Made by a program: the position numbers and the translations under genes. From the NCBI RefSeq assembly GCF_046097065.1, contig NZ_CP175563.1:2852001-2916000 (forward strand): a DNA stretch of 64,000 nt. Reading direction: 5' to 3'. The DNA is from Syntrophus buswellii (GTDB lineage Bacteria > Desulfobacterota > Syntrophia > Syntrophales > Syntrophaceae). Under the pieces are notes generated by a model that had not been told where the DNA came from, searched no databases, and saw only the letters and a program-made list of their open reading frames with translations. The stretch's first letter is position 1; each line of letters opens with the position of its first letter. Below are positions 42,566 to 51,833 of the stretch, piece by piece.

Positions 42566-45355
42566 ATGAACACAACAAGAGAAGGTGATGACGACAGGAA
42601 CAAGCTGCTGCACTTTGACGAGGTTCAAGCCGCCGAAACAAGGGCCGGCTGCCCTCCGGAGGGAAAAGCGCTTGGGCTTGCCTTTTCCGGGGGCGGCATC
42701 CGCAGCGCGACGTTCAACCTCGGCGTTACGCAGGCGCTGGCCGCCATGGGCCTGCTGAAGCGCTTCGATTATCTCTCGACCATCTCGGGGGGCGGCTACA
42801 TCGGAGGCTGGCTCTCACTTTTCATCAAGCGCTGCGCCGGAGGAAACGTCGCCGAGGCCGAAAAAGTGATTAACCAACGAGACGAGAACAACCTTGAACC
42901 CCCGTCGATCCGATTCCTGCGCGCCTTCAGCAACTACCTCACCCCGCGCATGGGGATGACTGGGGACACGCTCGTTGCCGTCGCCACATATCTGCGCAAC
43001 CTGATCCTTAATCTCTGTATCCTGGCTGCGCTGATGACCGCGCTGCTCATCGTTCCCCGGATCACGGCCCTGGCGGCCGAATCTCTGGTAGCCTGGAGCG
43101 GCTTCGGCCGCATTTATTACGGGATCATCATCACCGTCCTCTTTTTTCCGATCCTGGTCGCAACGCTCGGACTGTTCTACCGGGCAGCAGACGCAAAGAA
43201 TAAACGAACGCAGGCCGCAACGGAAAAACCACGCCACCCATGGCCCTGGTACCTGCGCTCCCTCTGGCTCAACATCCTGTATGACATTCCCGTCATCCTT
43301 GCCGCGTTTCTTACCGTTTGTTTCTTTCTGCAATTTGCCCAGTACAGCGAGATCGACAGAAAATCCCTGTTCAGGACCACTCTTTTCGAATATGTCATCC
43401 TCTGGCTCATCGGTGTCGTGATTTCCTTCCTCTGTGACTTCACAGCCCGGCTCCGGGAAAAGAACCGAACTCCGGTTCTCCGCGAAAATCTGAAGTGGCT
43501 GGGGGCGTTCATTCTAGCCATGACCCTGGCCAGCGCAGCGGGAGGGTCGGTCATTCTGGGGATTGTAAACACGATTGCGGCGGTATCCGAACCGCACCGC
43601 CTCTGGGCGACGGTGGCCTTCGGGCCTCCGGCAGTTATCGCCGCGTTCCTCCTGATGCTGACGGTCTACATCGGCATCATGGGCCGGAAATTCGACGAAA
43701 ACGACAGGGAGCTATGGAGCGTATACGGTGGGCGCCTGATCGGGCGTTCCCTCTCGTGGGCAATCTTTTTCGCCATCGGATTTTACGGAGCGGCGATACT
43801 GGGATGGACAAACGACTGGATCGTCGGCATGGGAGGCATCACCTGGATTGCCACCACATTATTCGGGATTTTTGCCGGAAAGAGCAAACAGACAGGGGAT
43901 CGGGCGTCACAGGGCTGGATGGACAAGCTGACGGTCATCGCCCCCTTTGTGTTCTTGCTGGGCTTGATGTTCCTGCTTTCCTGGGGATTGCACCAGTCGC
44001 TGATCTGGCCCGGCGATACCCCTTCCAAGGGATCCCATGTTTCCAGGGCCGGCGGGATGCCCGGCCACAACGCACCCGGAATCTATCTGCGAGCCGAATC
44101 CGCCGCGGGGTCGCCCGTCGTCACCGCCCGCGATATCGACAGCCCGGCTCCATGGGAGCGCTTCCTCAACATCGCAGAGGAAAAGTACGGTCAAATGGAA
44201 CTCCGGTTCAAGACGCCCTGGACGCTTCCGATCGTCGCCGCAACGGCGCTTATGGCAGCTCTCCTTCTGTCATGGCGCGTCAACATCAACCTGTTCTCGC
44301 TGCACCATTTTTATCGAAACCGCCTTTCCCGCTGCTACCTCGGCGCAACGAACACGGGGCGACGTCCACACCTGCTGACGGGCTTCGATCCCAAAGACGA
44401 TCTGGCTCTCGCCGAGCTGGCGGGGCAGCGGCCGTTCCACATCTTCGGGACATCGATCAACCTGAATCGCGGCCGGCAGCTCGCGTGGCAGAACCGGCGC
44501 GCCGCATCCTTCGCGTTCACTCCTCTGTACTCGGGCTATGAGCCGGCATCGCACCAGGTGAAAGGCGGTTACCGCCCGACGGCGGAATACGGGAAGGACA
44601 ATGCCGCAAGTCCCGTACAGGTCGGCTCGGTCATGGCCATCTCGGGCGCTGCGGCAAACCCGAACCAGGGGTTTCATACCTCACCCGCTGTCGCGTTCCT
44701 GATGACCGTGTTCAATGTCCGGCTCGGGCACTGGTGTGGAGACCCCGTCCACGAAAAGTCATGGCGAAAGCGCGATCCGGGCCTGAGCCTGAGATACTGG
44801 CTGGCCGAACTGACCGGCACGGCCGACCTGGACCGCCCCTTCGTGAACCTCAGCGACGGCGGACACTTCGAGAACCTGGGCATCTATGAACTGGTGCGGC
44901 GGCGCTGCAGGGTGATCCTGGCAAGCGATGCGGGCTGCGATCCGAAGTACGCCTTCGACGATCTCGCCGAGGCGATCCGCAAATGCTATACCGATTTCGG
45001 CGTGGAATTCGAGTTCAAATCAAAAGTCGATGCGATCCGCCCGCAGGGCGACGACACGCTGCCTGCCGGCGACAGGATCAGCGAGCGGCATTACGCGATC
45101 GCTGAAATCAAATACCCGGGCGCAAAGGGGCTGACGGGCACCCTGATCTACCTGAAGTCCTCGCTCACCGGGGATCTTCCGCCCGACATCATGCATTACC
45201 GGCGCACACACAACAGTTTCCCCCACGAGTCCACAGCGGACCAGTTCTTTGACGAGTCGCAGTTCGAGAGCTACCGCCATCTCGGCTACGAGGCCGCCAT
45301 GCGGTCGCTGACCATGATGCGCGAGAACAACGAACTCCCGCCGGAGCTGGGCTGA
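42566..45355 (+). CDS. Membrane patatin-like phospholipase
   Basis: 929 residues. The patatin core is split around membrane helices. The N-terminal oxyanion and nucleophile region is LAFSGGGIRSATFNLGV and STISGGGYIGGW (serine in SGGG about residue 76). About seven hydrophobic helices follow (residues 140-480 and around 560). The catalytic aspartate lies in VNLSDGGHFENLGIYEL (about residue 765). The dyad is the usual Ser-Asp of lipid acyl hydrolases. The protein should sit in the inner membrane and release fatty acids from phospholipids. It follows the nitroreductase remnant by 36 bp. The long insert between the two catalytic parts is typical of this large bacterial subfamily. Confidence 0.85.
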   Translation: MNTTREGDDDRNKLLHFDEVQAAETRAGCPPEGKALGLAFSGGGIRSATFNLGVTQALAAMGLLKRFDYLSTISGGGYIGGWLSLFIKRCAGGNVAEAEKVINQRDENNLEPPSIRFLRAFSNYLTPRMGMTGDTLVAVATYLRNLILNLCILAALMTALLIVPRITALAAESLVAWSGFGRIYYGIIITVLFFPILVATLGLFYRAADAKNKRTQAATEKPRHPWPWYLRSLWLNILYDIPVILAAFLTVCFFLQFAQYSEIDRKSLFRTTLFEYVILWLIGVVISFLCDFTARLREKNRTPVLRENLKWLGAFILAMTLASAAGGSVILGIVNTIAAVSEPHRLWATVAFGPPAVIAAFLLMLTVYIGIMGRKFDENDRELWSVYGGRLIGRSLSWAIFFAIGFYGAAILGWTNDWIVGMGGITWIATTLFGIFAGKSKQTGDRASQGWMDKLTVIAPFVFLLGLMFLLSWGLHQSLIWPGDTPSKGSHVSRAGGMPGHNAPGIYLRAESAAGSPVVTARDIDSPAPWERFLNIAEEKYGQMELRFKTPWTLPIVAATALMAALLLSWRVNINLFSLHHFYRNRLSRCYLGATNTGRRPHLLTGFDPKDDLALAELAGQRPFHIFGTSINLNRGRQLAWQNRRAASFAFTPLYSGYEPASHQVKGGYRPTAEYGKDNAASPVQVGSVMAISGAAANPNQGFHTSPAVAFLMTVFNVRLGHWCGDPVHEKSWRKRDPGLSLRYWLAELTGTADLDRPFVNLSDGGHFENLGIYELVRRRCRVILASDAGCDPKYAFDDLAEAIRKCYTDFGVEFEFKSKVDAIRPQGDDTLPAGDRISERHYAIAEIKYPGAKGLTGTLIYLKSSLTGDLPPDIMHYRRTHNSFPHESTADQFFDESQFESYRHLGYEAAMRSLTMMRENNELPPELG

Positions 45356-45433
45356 GGGGAAGACAATAAGCCGGGCGCTCGAAAAGACCGTCGCCGCCCG
45401 TCTTCATAAGACGGTCAACGGTTAAGGAGATCC

Positions 45434-45742
45434 ATGATGCTTGTCCAGTTCAGTGTCGTCCCCCTGGGAACCGGTGAAAGCCTGAGCGAAAGCGTTGCAG
45501 AGGTCATCCGCCTTGTTGATGAAAGCGGACTCCCCTACAGGACGAATCCCATGGGAACCGTCATCGAAGGGGAATGGGACGCGGTGATCGACCTTATCAG
45601 GAAGTGCCATGAAGAGGCATTGAGGAGCGCACCAAGAGTGCTGACGTCGCTATCGATTGACGACCGCCCGGGGAAGCCCGACCGGATATCCGGAAAGATC
45701 GAATCCGTCGAAAAAAGGCTCAGGCGGGAAATTAAAAAATGA
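45434..45742 (+). CDS. Thiamine-binding-like protein, MTH1187/YkoF type
   Basis: 102 residues, starting MMLVQFSVVPLGTGESLSES with AGGAG 5 nt upstream. The pattern 'fsv.PlG.g.s.s..va..i..i..SGL.y...pMGT.iEG' is that of the COG0011/MTH1187 family, small ferredoxin-like homotetramers that bind thiamine or sulfate. The stop overlaps the start of the next gene by 4 bp (ATGA), so the two are translated together. A biological role for the pair is unclear. Confidence 0.88.
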   Translation: MMLVQFSVVPLGTGESLSESVAEVIRLVDESGLPYRTNPMGTVIEGEWDAVIDLIRKCHEEALRSAPRVLTSLSIDDRPGKPDRISGKIESVEKRLRREIKK

Positions 45743-46560
45743 AAATCGTGCGCTTTATCTCGGACTCCCATCGCACCCTGTATGGACAATATGACCCGCA
45801 ACGGCCTGCTGAAGCCAGGGTCATCGAGGGCGATCTTTTCGGCGATTTCCGGGTCACCTCTGAGAGGGTGAACATCAGGCAATACCTTCCCCCGGTAACC
45901 CCGGTGAACATCCTGGCATTGGGGCTCAACTACCGGCGTCATGCCGAAGAGACCCGGCTGGATACGCCGAAATATCCCATCCTTTTCATGAAGGCATCCA
46001 GCAGCGTCATCGGCCACGGGGAACCGATCCTGCTGCCCGCGGCCGCTCCCGAAAGCGTGGATTATGAAGCGGAGCTGGCCGTCGTGATCGGCAGCAAGGC
46101 CAAGAACCTGCAGCCCTCCGAGGCCATGGACTGTATCCTGGGGTATACCTGCGCCAATGACGTCAGCGCGAGAGACTGGCAGCTGCGAAGGCAGCAGGGG
46201 CAGTGGGTCCGGGCAAAGAGCTTCGACACCTTCTGCCCGCTGGGACCCTGGCTGGTCACGAAGGATGAAATCCCTGACCCGGATCGGCTCCGCATCCGCG
46301 CCCTGCTCAATGAAAGGGACATCCTGCAGGATGCCGCCACATCCGAAATGATTTTCAAGATACCGGTCGTCATCAGTTTTCTCAGCCAGTCGATGACCCT
46401 GCTGCCGGGGACGGTCATCCTGACGGGGACTCCGGAAGGAGTCGGGTTTACGAGAAAGCCCCCCTTGTATCTCCGGGAGGGAAACCGAATTTCCGTTGAA
46501 ATCGATCAAATCGGCCGATTGAGCAATCCGGTGGCCCGGGAACGGATGCCTCAGCGTTGA
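45739..46560 (+). CDS. Fumarylacetoacetate hydrolase (FAH) family protein
   Basis: 273 residues. Family blocks are GLNYRRHAEETRLDTP, PILFMKASSSVIGHG, the metal-binding VDYEAELAVVIG (two acidic residues), CANDVSARDWQ and ILTGTPEGVGFT. These enzymes hydrolyse or decarboxylate beta-keto acids of aromatic or sugar breakdown, with Mg or Mn. The substrate is not shown by sequence. It is translationally coupled to the thiamine-binding-like gene and faces a terminator 160 bp downstream. Confidence 0.92.
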   Translation: MKIVRFISDSHRTLYGQYDPQRPAEARVIEGDLFGDFRVTSERVNIRQYLPPVTPVNILALGLNYRRHAEETRLDTPKYPILFMKASSSVIGHGEPILLPAAAPESVDYEAELAVVIGSKAKNLQPSEAMDCILGYTCANDVSARDWQLRRQQGQWVRAKSFDTFCPLGPWLVTKDEIPDPDRLRIRALLNERDILQDAATSEMIFKIPVVISFLSQSMTLLPGTVILTGTPEGVGFTRKPPLYLREGNRISVEIDQIGRLSNPVARERMPQR

Positions 46561-46718
46561 CCGTTCCCGCCGCTTTCCGGCTTCCGGGGTCCGGCCTGAT
46601 CGGCTTGGCAGGGATACGAAGAAAGTTCAGGCACTAGGATTTAGAACAGCTCTTCAAACAATGCCGGAGCGGCACAGGGGTCGGCCATAAAAGGCCGCGC
46701 CCATGCCGGGCGCACCAT

Positions 46719-46755
46719 AAAAAAGAGGCAGGACCGTTATCAGGCCCTGCCTCTT
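46719..46755 (-). terminator. Hairpin terminator between convergent genes
   Basis: AAGAGGCAGG (46723-46732) and CCTGCCTCTT (46746-46755) form a 10-bp stem. On the minus strand it is followed by a run of T, so it ends the PEP-CTERM gene. It may also stop the FAH transcript, as it lies between the two convergent genes. Confidence 0.8.
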
Positions 46756-46778
46756 ACATCCATCTTCAACGGCGTGTG

Positions 46779-47381
46779 TTACTTTCTAAATTTCTTTCTG
46801 AGCCCCACCAGCCCCAGCAAACCGGAACCGAGCAGCCAGAATGCGGCAGGAACAGGCACCGGAGTCGTATCAAGGTTATCCCAGAGACAGCCCCAGGTGA
46901 CCTGAGTCAAAACAACGGATTTGATATCATCGGCACTTACGGCGAGATATCGATAGTCGCCCGACCACCCGGCAACGGTATGGATGGGATCAATGCCGCT
47001 GAATGACCCGGTATCGGCAAAAGCAATTTGATTTCCAAGGGCATTGTAGGCCTTCATGCTGAACCAGTCAGAATCTCCGCCATAATCCCCTCCATAAATG
47101 GAGACGGATTTTACCAGAGAATCGAATGTCATCGTCAAGGTCATTCCACCAGACCATGATGATGCGCAAATGCTGGGTGTACCGCTGAATGTCTGATAAT
47201 CGGCTATGACTCCTACATAACTATCCGGTGCCGTAATGGTTAACCCTCCCAGGTTGACGCCGTTGATATTCGTTCCCGCCGTCAGGCTGTTAAAATCCCA
47301 GAGCGTGGCATGGGACGAACTCACCAAGAAGAACATGGCCATAACGACCATGAACGCCGTCATAACATAGTGTTTCTTCAT
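46779..47381 (-). CDS. PEP-CTERM sorted secreted protein
   Basis: 200 residues from ATG at 47381, behind GGAGGAGG. Signal peptide MKKHYVMTAFMVVMAMFFLVSSSHA, then a beta-rich domain (WDFNSLTAGTNINGVNLGG, VKSVSIYGGDYGGDSDWFSM) like other 'PEP-CTERM sorting' proteins of unknown function. The tail is TPVPVPAAFWLLGSGLLGLVGLRKKFRK: VPVP motif, membrane helix and basic end. Exported and processed by an exosortase elsewhere in the genome. A surface or matrix role is expected. Confidence 0.85.
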   Translation of the reverse strand: MKKHYVMTAFMVVMAMFFLVSSSHATLWDFNSLTAGTNINGVNLGGLTITAPDSYVGVIADYQTFSGTPSICASSWSGGMTLTMTFDSLVKSVSIYGGDYGGDSDWFSMKAYNALGNQIAFADTGSFSGIDPIHTVAGWSGDYRYLAVSADDIKSVVLTQVTWGCLWDNLDTTPVPVPAAFWLLGSGLLGLVGLRKKFRK

Positions 47382-47902
47382 CCTTTTAATCCTCCTCCCC
47401 CCTTGATTTGCTGCAATCAGCCAAGATGCTTCCATTCGTTTTGGGTCTGAAATTCATCATACAGCCAGCTATTCTCGACGCTCTCACCACCTCCTTTACG
47501 AATCCATTCTTTCCGCTTTTGGCACTCTCCACGGATGAAGCCAAAAGAGTTAAAGAGATGCTCATGCCCTCCAAAACAACGGCCCCACATTCATTACATG
47601 AAGCAGACAGCGCCTCTTGCGGTCTCTCATGATTGCATTACTGGACAGAAAAAGTGAAGATCCTGAACCGGATTTTATCATTAATAGAATTTTGCATTAT
47701 GTCAATACAGATAAACCATGGTTTTATCTAAGGATAATGCCTAGGTTTTATAGGAACTTTCTCCGGGAAGGTGGGAGATGGGGTCCTTCAATGAATGCCG
47801 CTAAAAGCAGGCCACACCCTGCAGGGTAAGGCATCCTCTGATTCCCCGGTTTCCGGGGTCCGGCATGACCGGGTTTGGAGGGATTCGGAGAACGTTCGAA
47901 AG
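47382..47902 (-). promoter_or_regulatory. Leader and possible promoter of the PEP-CTERM gene
   Basis: 521 bp without a convincing gene. On the minus strand, TTGACA (revcomp of 47700-47705) lies about 17-18 bp before ATGATA-like sequence near 47676-47682 and could be a promoter, about 300 nt before the start. Two short frames (47386-47574 minus, 47617-47829 plus) have no ribosome sites and no recognisable content. The long 5' leader might be structured. Confidence 0.3.
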
Positions 47903-49126
47903 CTAAGAATTCTTTTGGGCAGGCCGGGCAGGGCCATCCTGATCCCGTCCATCCAGTCCATCCAGTCCAAAGGTGAGCGCCAGGGTTACCAGCGACGATC
48001 CAGCCGCCAGATAGAACAGCGTTTCAAAGCCCGACCCCAGGGCAATCAGACTTCCCCCGAGATAGGGCAGAAGGAAATACCCCCCATCCAGAGCGAAAAG
48101 CGTCAGGTTCGTGTTCAATCCCCGGAGGGATGGCGGTGACGCCGAAAAGAGGAGAGCATTCAGAAGGGGCAGGACCACCCCCATGGCCAGGCCATAAAAA
48201 GCCCCGATCAGATAGAACGGCCGGAGAGAATCGGCAGAGGGAAGAAAAACGAAGCAGAAAACCAGCGCAGCCAGCCCCAGGCGAAAGGAGCGCAGCTTGT
48301 TGAACCGGTCGAAGAGTCTCCCCCCCACCACGCGGACGGCCATCATCATCGCCATGGAAATCGCAAAGAAGAATCCCACACGGCCCGCACCCGTCTGCAG
48401 GGAAAGATCCTTGGCAAAATAGAAAACCGTCGCGTGGGCAAGGTAGAGGAAAAAGGCCGCCGAAAGGAGCAGGGCCACGGAACGCTGCCGGAAGTTCTCT
48501 TTGATTTCGGCAAAACCCGGACGGCGCAGGACCGATGCGTCCGCACGGCTCAGCATCCCCCTCAGGCGCTTGCGAAGAACCAGGCCGAGCAGCAGGGCGA
48601 CAAGAGTGAAAAGGGAAACGCCGGCATAGATATCCGCCTCGTTGCGGACCATCGGTAGAATCGCCTCCGTCAGAGGCGGAAGCGTCGCCAGGGGAATCAT
48701 CGTGGCGATGCTGACAATCCCGAAACCCTGGCCGCTTTTTTCGCCGGGGATATACTGGACGATCAATGCGATTACCGCCGTGGTAAGGACCACAAAAACA
48801 ACTCCGTGGGCAATGCGCAGCAGGATCAGAAACGTAACTCCCGCTGCCGGAATGTAGGAGCAGGACACCCCGATCAGCAGGATCATGGAGGCCATCATGA
48901 CGGCAAAGGCATTGCGGGCGGTGATCCAGGAGATGACGAAGGGACGGAAAAGAAAGGCGGCCATGGGCTCCAGCCCCACGAGGACCCCCCGCCAGAGGAC
49001 AGGAATGCCGATTTCACCAAGGTAATGGTAGAAATTGAAAAAGACGGAGACGCTGCAGAAGGCCACCAGCAGGATCAGGTTCAGGGCAAGAAATTCGAAG
49101 GAGAAGAGCGCTGGAGAGGTCTTCAT
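47903..49126 (-). CDS. MFS transporter
   Basis: 407 residues with about twelve hydrophobic helices, the usual major facilitator layout. Motif A-like sequence is degenerate; the loop between helices 8 and 9 reads GGRLFDRFNKLRSF. Inner membrane exporter or importer, substrate unknown. The C terminus ends in an odd polar tail (LDGLDGRDQDGPARPAQKNS) encoded by a short repetitive stretch (tccatccagtccatccagtc on the plus strand near 47948-47967), so the stop may have been moved by slippage. It is downstream of the MBL-rhodanese gene on the same strand, with a strong hairpin between them. Confidence 0.82.
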   Translation of the reverse strand: MKTSPALFSFEFLALNLILLVAFCSVSVFFNFYHYLGEIGIPVLWRGVLVGLEPMAAFLFRPFVISWITARNAFAVMMASMILLIGVSCSYIPAAGVTFLILLRIAHGVVFVVLTTAVIALIVQYIPGEKSGQGFGIVSIATMIPLATLPPLTEAILPMVRNEADIYAGVSLFTLVALLLGLVLRKRLRGMLSRADASVLRRPGFAEIKENFRQRSVALLLSAAFFLYLAHATVFYFAKDLSLQTGAGRVGFFFAISMAMMMAVRVVGGRLFDRFNKLRSFRLGLAALVFCFVFLPSADSLRPFYLIGAFYGLAMGVVLPLLNALLFSASPPSLRGLNTNLTLFALDGGYFLLPYLGGSLIALGSGFETLFYLAAGSSLVTLALTFGLDGLDGRDQDGPARPAQKNS

Positions 49127-49157
49127 GGATCATCGCTTCTTTTCGCAGACAAGAAAC

Positions 49158-49186
49158 ATCCCTCTGTCCGTGCGGGACAGAGGGAT
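49158..49186. terminator. Perfect 12-bp hairpin between MBL-rhodanese and MFS genes
   Basis: ATCCCTCTGTCC (49158-49169) and GGACAGAGGGAT (49175-49186) pair perfectly around a 5-nt loop. On the minus strand it is followed by GTTTCTTGT, a weak T run. It may end or reduce transcription between the two minus-strand genes, so the MFS gene may have its own promoter or lower expression. Confidence 0.6.
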
Positions 49187-49213
49187 TCGCAGGTTCCCAT
49201 CCCCGGCTTCGGC

Positions 49214-50572
49214 TCAGACAATCGGGCATGTCGTGGAATTCCAGCCGATGAGACCGCCCAGAACAACCACGGCATTGCGCCAGCCGGCCCTCTGCAGCAG
49301 GCTGGCCGCAATCATGGAGCGCAGATCGCTGGCGCACAGGATATAAACGGTTCCGCTCTTCGGCACCTCGTTCATCCGTTCGGGAAGCATCGTGAGATGA
49401 ATGTTATGGGCGCCGGAGATGCTCCCGTGAGTGGCCACTTCGTCTTCGCTTCGAATGTCCAGAATCCATGCCTGCTCTCCCTCATCGACAAGCCTGCAGA
49501 GGGATGAAGCGGAAACCATCCGGACCGAACCGCTTTCGTAACCCGCCGTATTCCAGGACAGCATCCCGCCGGCCAGATGTCCCGCCACGGTATCGTAGCC
49601 GAAACGGATCAGGTAGCGTAACGTCTGGGAAAAATCTTCGCCCTCCTGAACCAGGAGGATGGGTTTTCCGTAGGGAAGGAACCAGCCGGCATATCCCGGC
49701 AGTCCGCCCAGCCAGATCGAGAGTGAGCCGGGCACATGGGCCGCCCCGAACCCCAATTCCATGCGGGTGTCCACCACGATGGACGATTGAAGCTGAGAAG
49801 CGAACGCTGCCGCCGACAGCGGCTTCGGCAGGGGCATCGCTCCCAGCAGCGGCGGACCTTCCAGGTTCAGCCGCTCCATCTGCCGGAAATAGGGGGCGTA
49901 TTCCAGTTTGTGCGCCACCCCGAGGATAAAGGCATCCCGGTCGGGAAACTGCAGCTTCGGATTATAGCGGCGCTCCAGACCGATTGTCGTCCATGACCGG
50001 TCGGCAATGTCTGCAGCGCAGACGGAACCCGCACCGTGGCCGGGGCAGACGATCACTTCATCCCCGAACGGCAGCAGCCGCCGGTGCAGGGTGTCGTACA
50101 GGAGACCTGCCATCCTCACCATCTGGTCTTCCCCGAGAAAATCCACCCGGCCCACGTCCCCTGCAAAGAGGGCGTCCCCCGTAAAAACCATCCAGGGGTT
50201 GCCGCCGGATTCATAGAGCAGATAACTCATGCTCCCGGGGGTATGGCCCGGCGAAGAGACCGCTTCGAGCTTCAGCCGGCCGATCTTCCAGGTCTGCCCA
50301 TCAACGGCAGCCTGGCCATATCGATATTTCCACTGGCCGTCGGCATGCCAGATTTCCGCGCCGGTCCGGGCAGCCAGTTCAACCGAACCCAGGACAAAGT
50401 CCTCATGACGGTGGGTTTCCAGAACGGCGACAATGCGATACCCCTGAAGGGTCGCCGCTTCGAGATAAACATCGATGTCGCGGCGCGGATCGATCACCAC
50501 GGCCTCGTGACTGTCGCCGACAAGATACGAATACTGGGCGATTCCTTCAGACTCGATTCGCTGAAAAAGCAT
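49214..50572 (-). CDS. MBL-fold hydrolase fused to two rhodanese domains
   Basis: 452 residues from ATG at 50572, which has AGGAGG upstream; 15 upstream codons are open but lack a ribosome site. Residues 1-240 are a metallo-beta-lactamase fold with THRHEDFVLG (His54, His56, Asp58) and CPGHGAGSV, the iron-type site of persulfide dioxygenases. Residues about 260-350 are a rhodanese-like domain with no catalytic cysteine (VVDTRMELGFGAAHVPG). Residues about 365-452 are a second, with an active-site loop containing cysteine (LCASDLRS). It probably handles persulfides or glutathione persulfide and sulfide. It is divergent from a cysteine synthase-like gene, giving a sulfur theme. Confidence 0.88.
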   Translation of the reverse strand: MLFQRIESEGIAQYSYLVGDSHEAVVIDPRRDIDVYLEAATLQGYRIVAVLETHRHEDFVLGSVELAARTGAEIWHADGQWKYRYGQAAVDGQTWKIGRLKLEAVSSPGHTPGSMSYLLYESGGNPWMVFTGDALFAGDVGRVDFLGEDQMVRMAGLLYDTLHRRLLPFGDEVIVCPGHGAGSVCAADIADRSWTTIGLERRYNPKLQFPDRDAFILGVAHKLEYAPYFRQMERLNLEGPPLLGAMPLPKPLSAAAFASQLQSSIVVDTRMELGFGAAHVPGSLSIWLGGLPGYAGWFLPYGKPILLVQEGEDFSQTLRYLIRFGYDTVAGHLAGGMLSWNTAGYESGSVRMVSASSLCRLVDEGEQAWILDIRSEDEVATHGSISGAHNIHLTMLPERMNEVPKSGTVYILCASDLRSMIAASLLQRAGWRNAVVVLGGLIGWNSTTCPIV

Positions 50573-50939
50573 GGAGAACCTCCTTGAAGAAACATATGAA
50601 GGGTTTGTAGACGACATTCCGGAAGAATCACACGCTCCGGTCCATTTCGCAGGGGATATTCATACCATAATTTCCATAACAATGTCAGCAGTATTAAGGG
50701 GGGCATTTCCCCACAGAGCCGCCATGGGCAGGAGATGGACAACAGGCCAATCCCTCAAAAGCGGGGGAATTCAACAGGGAAATTCGATCTCTTTCCCGCA
50801 GGGCATCTTTTTTTGAGTGCTTTTTTTCCATTTTATGTATACATGCAGCCCCGGATTCAAGGAAATCGATCCGGTGTTAAAAGGCCGTGAAGCACGGCCG
50901 CTTTTCAAGTGTTATGGAAAATATGGGAAGGGAAAGATT
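50573..50939 (+). promoter_or_regulatory. Divergent sulfur-gene control region with promoter and hairpin
   Basis: 367 bp. For the plus-strand gene, TTGAGT (50813-50818) and TGTATA (50836-50841) are 17 bp apart, a plausible sigma-70 promoter. In the leader, GGCCGTG (50883-50889) and CACGGCC (50893-50899) make a 7-bp hairpin with a 3-nt loop, flanked by AAAA and GCTTTT, 40 nt before the start. It resembles a terminator or attenuator. I did not recognise a riboswitch core. Confidence 0.45.
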
Positions 50940-51827
50940 ATGAAAGGGTGTGATGTTATTGAATTGATCGGAAATACTCCGCTGATCAGACTTAGAAATG
51001 AAAACATTATAGCCAAGGCTGAATTCCTCAATCCCGGGGGGAGTATAAAGGATCGTGCCGCACTGGCGATGATTGAAGCGGCAGAACGGGATGGAATCCT
51101 GAAACCGGGGATGAAAATCGTTGAACCGACGTCAGGCAACACCGGCATTGGGATAACCCTTGTCGGAGTGGCAAGGGGCTATGAAGTCTACATCGTCATG
51201 CCGGAGGGCATGAGCGAAGAGAGAAAGAACATCATCAAGGTCCTCGGAGGAAATCTTGTCCTGACTCCCGACAGTGAAAGTGTCGCCGGCGCGATTCAAA
51301 AGGCGGAAGAGCTCGTTGAGAACTTTCATGGATATATGCCGAATCAATTCAAGAACCCGACGAACGCACTGGCTCATTACAAACATACCGCACCGGAACT
51401 CTGGGAGCAGTCAGGGCATAAGATCGACGTCTTCGTCTCCGGCATCGGCAGTGGCGGAACCATCCAGGGAATCGGCTCCTTTCTGAAGGAACAGCGTCCG
51501 GACATCATGATTGTCGCTGTCGAACCCAAGAATGTTTCCGCCCTTCTCGGACATGAACCCGGTTTGCACCAGATCCAGGGAATAGGAGACGGTTTCATTC
51601 CCGACCTCCTGGATCCGTCCCTGATCGACAGAATTCTCGAAGTCAGTGACGATGATGCCATTGCCACAACGCGGGAGCTGGCTACGAGCAATTCTCTGTT
51701 ATGCGGGACCTCCTCCGGGGCGAACATCTGGGGCGCAAGGCAAATAGCCGTGGAACATCCGGAATGGGTGATCGCCACCGTGCTCCCGGACCGGGCAGAA
51801 CGGTATTTCAGCACCGGCCTGCTCTGA
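50940..51827 (+). CDS. Cysteine synthase family PLP enzyme
   Basis: 295 residues from ATG at 50940, which has GGGAAGG upstream and matches the family start (VIELIGNTPLIRL). The pyridoxal phosphate lysine is in LNPGGSIKDRAA; other blocks are EPTSGNTGIGI, SGIGSGGTIQGI and LLCGTSSGAN. This is the O-acetylserine sulfhydrylase/cystathionine beta-synthase fold. It may make cysteine from O-acetylserine and sulfide. It lacks the extra C-terminal domain of CBS proteins. The divergent MBL-rhodanese gene fits a link to sulfide handling. Confidence 0.92.
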   Translation: MKGCDVIELIGNTPLIRLRNENIIAKAEFLNPGGSIKDRAALAMIEAAERDGILKPGMKIVEPTSGNTGIGITLVGVARGYEVYIVMPEGMSEERKNIIKVLGGNLVLTPDSESVAGAIQKAEELVENFHGYMPNQFKNPTNALAHYKHTAPELWEQSGHKIDVFVSGIGSGGTIQGIGSFLKEQRPDIMIVAVEPKNVSALLGHEPGLHQIQGIGDGFIPDLLDPSLIDRILEVSDDDAIATTRELATSNSLLCGTSSGANIWGARQIAVEHPEWVIATVLPDRAERYFSTGLL

Positions 51828-51833
51828 AGCCGA

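Noticed and set aside
47386..47829. Small frames in the gap before the MFS gene
   Set aside because: No ribosome sites, no motifs, and they overlap each other and the PEP-CTERM leader.
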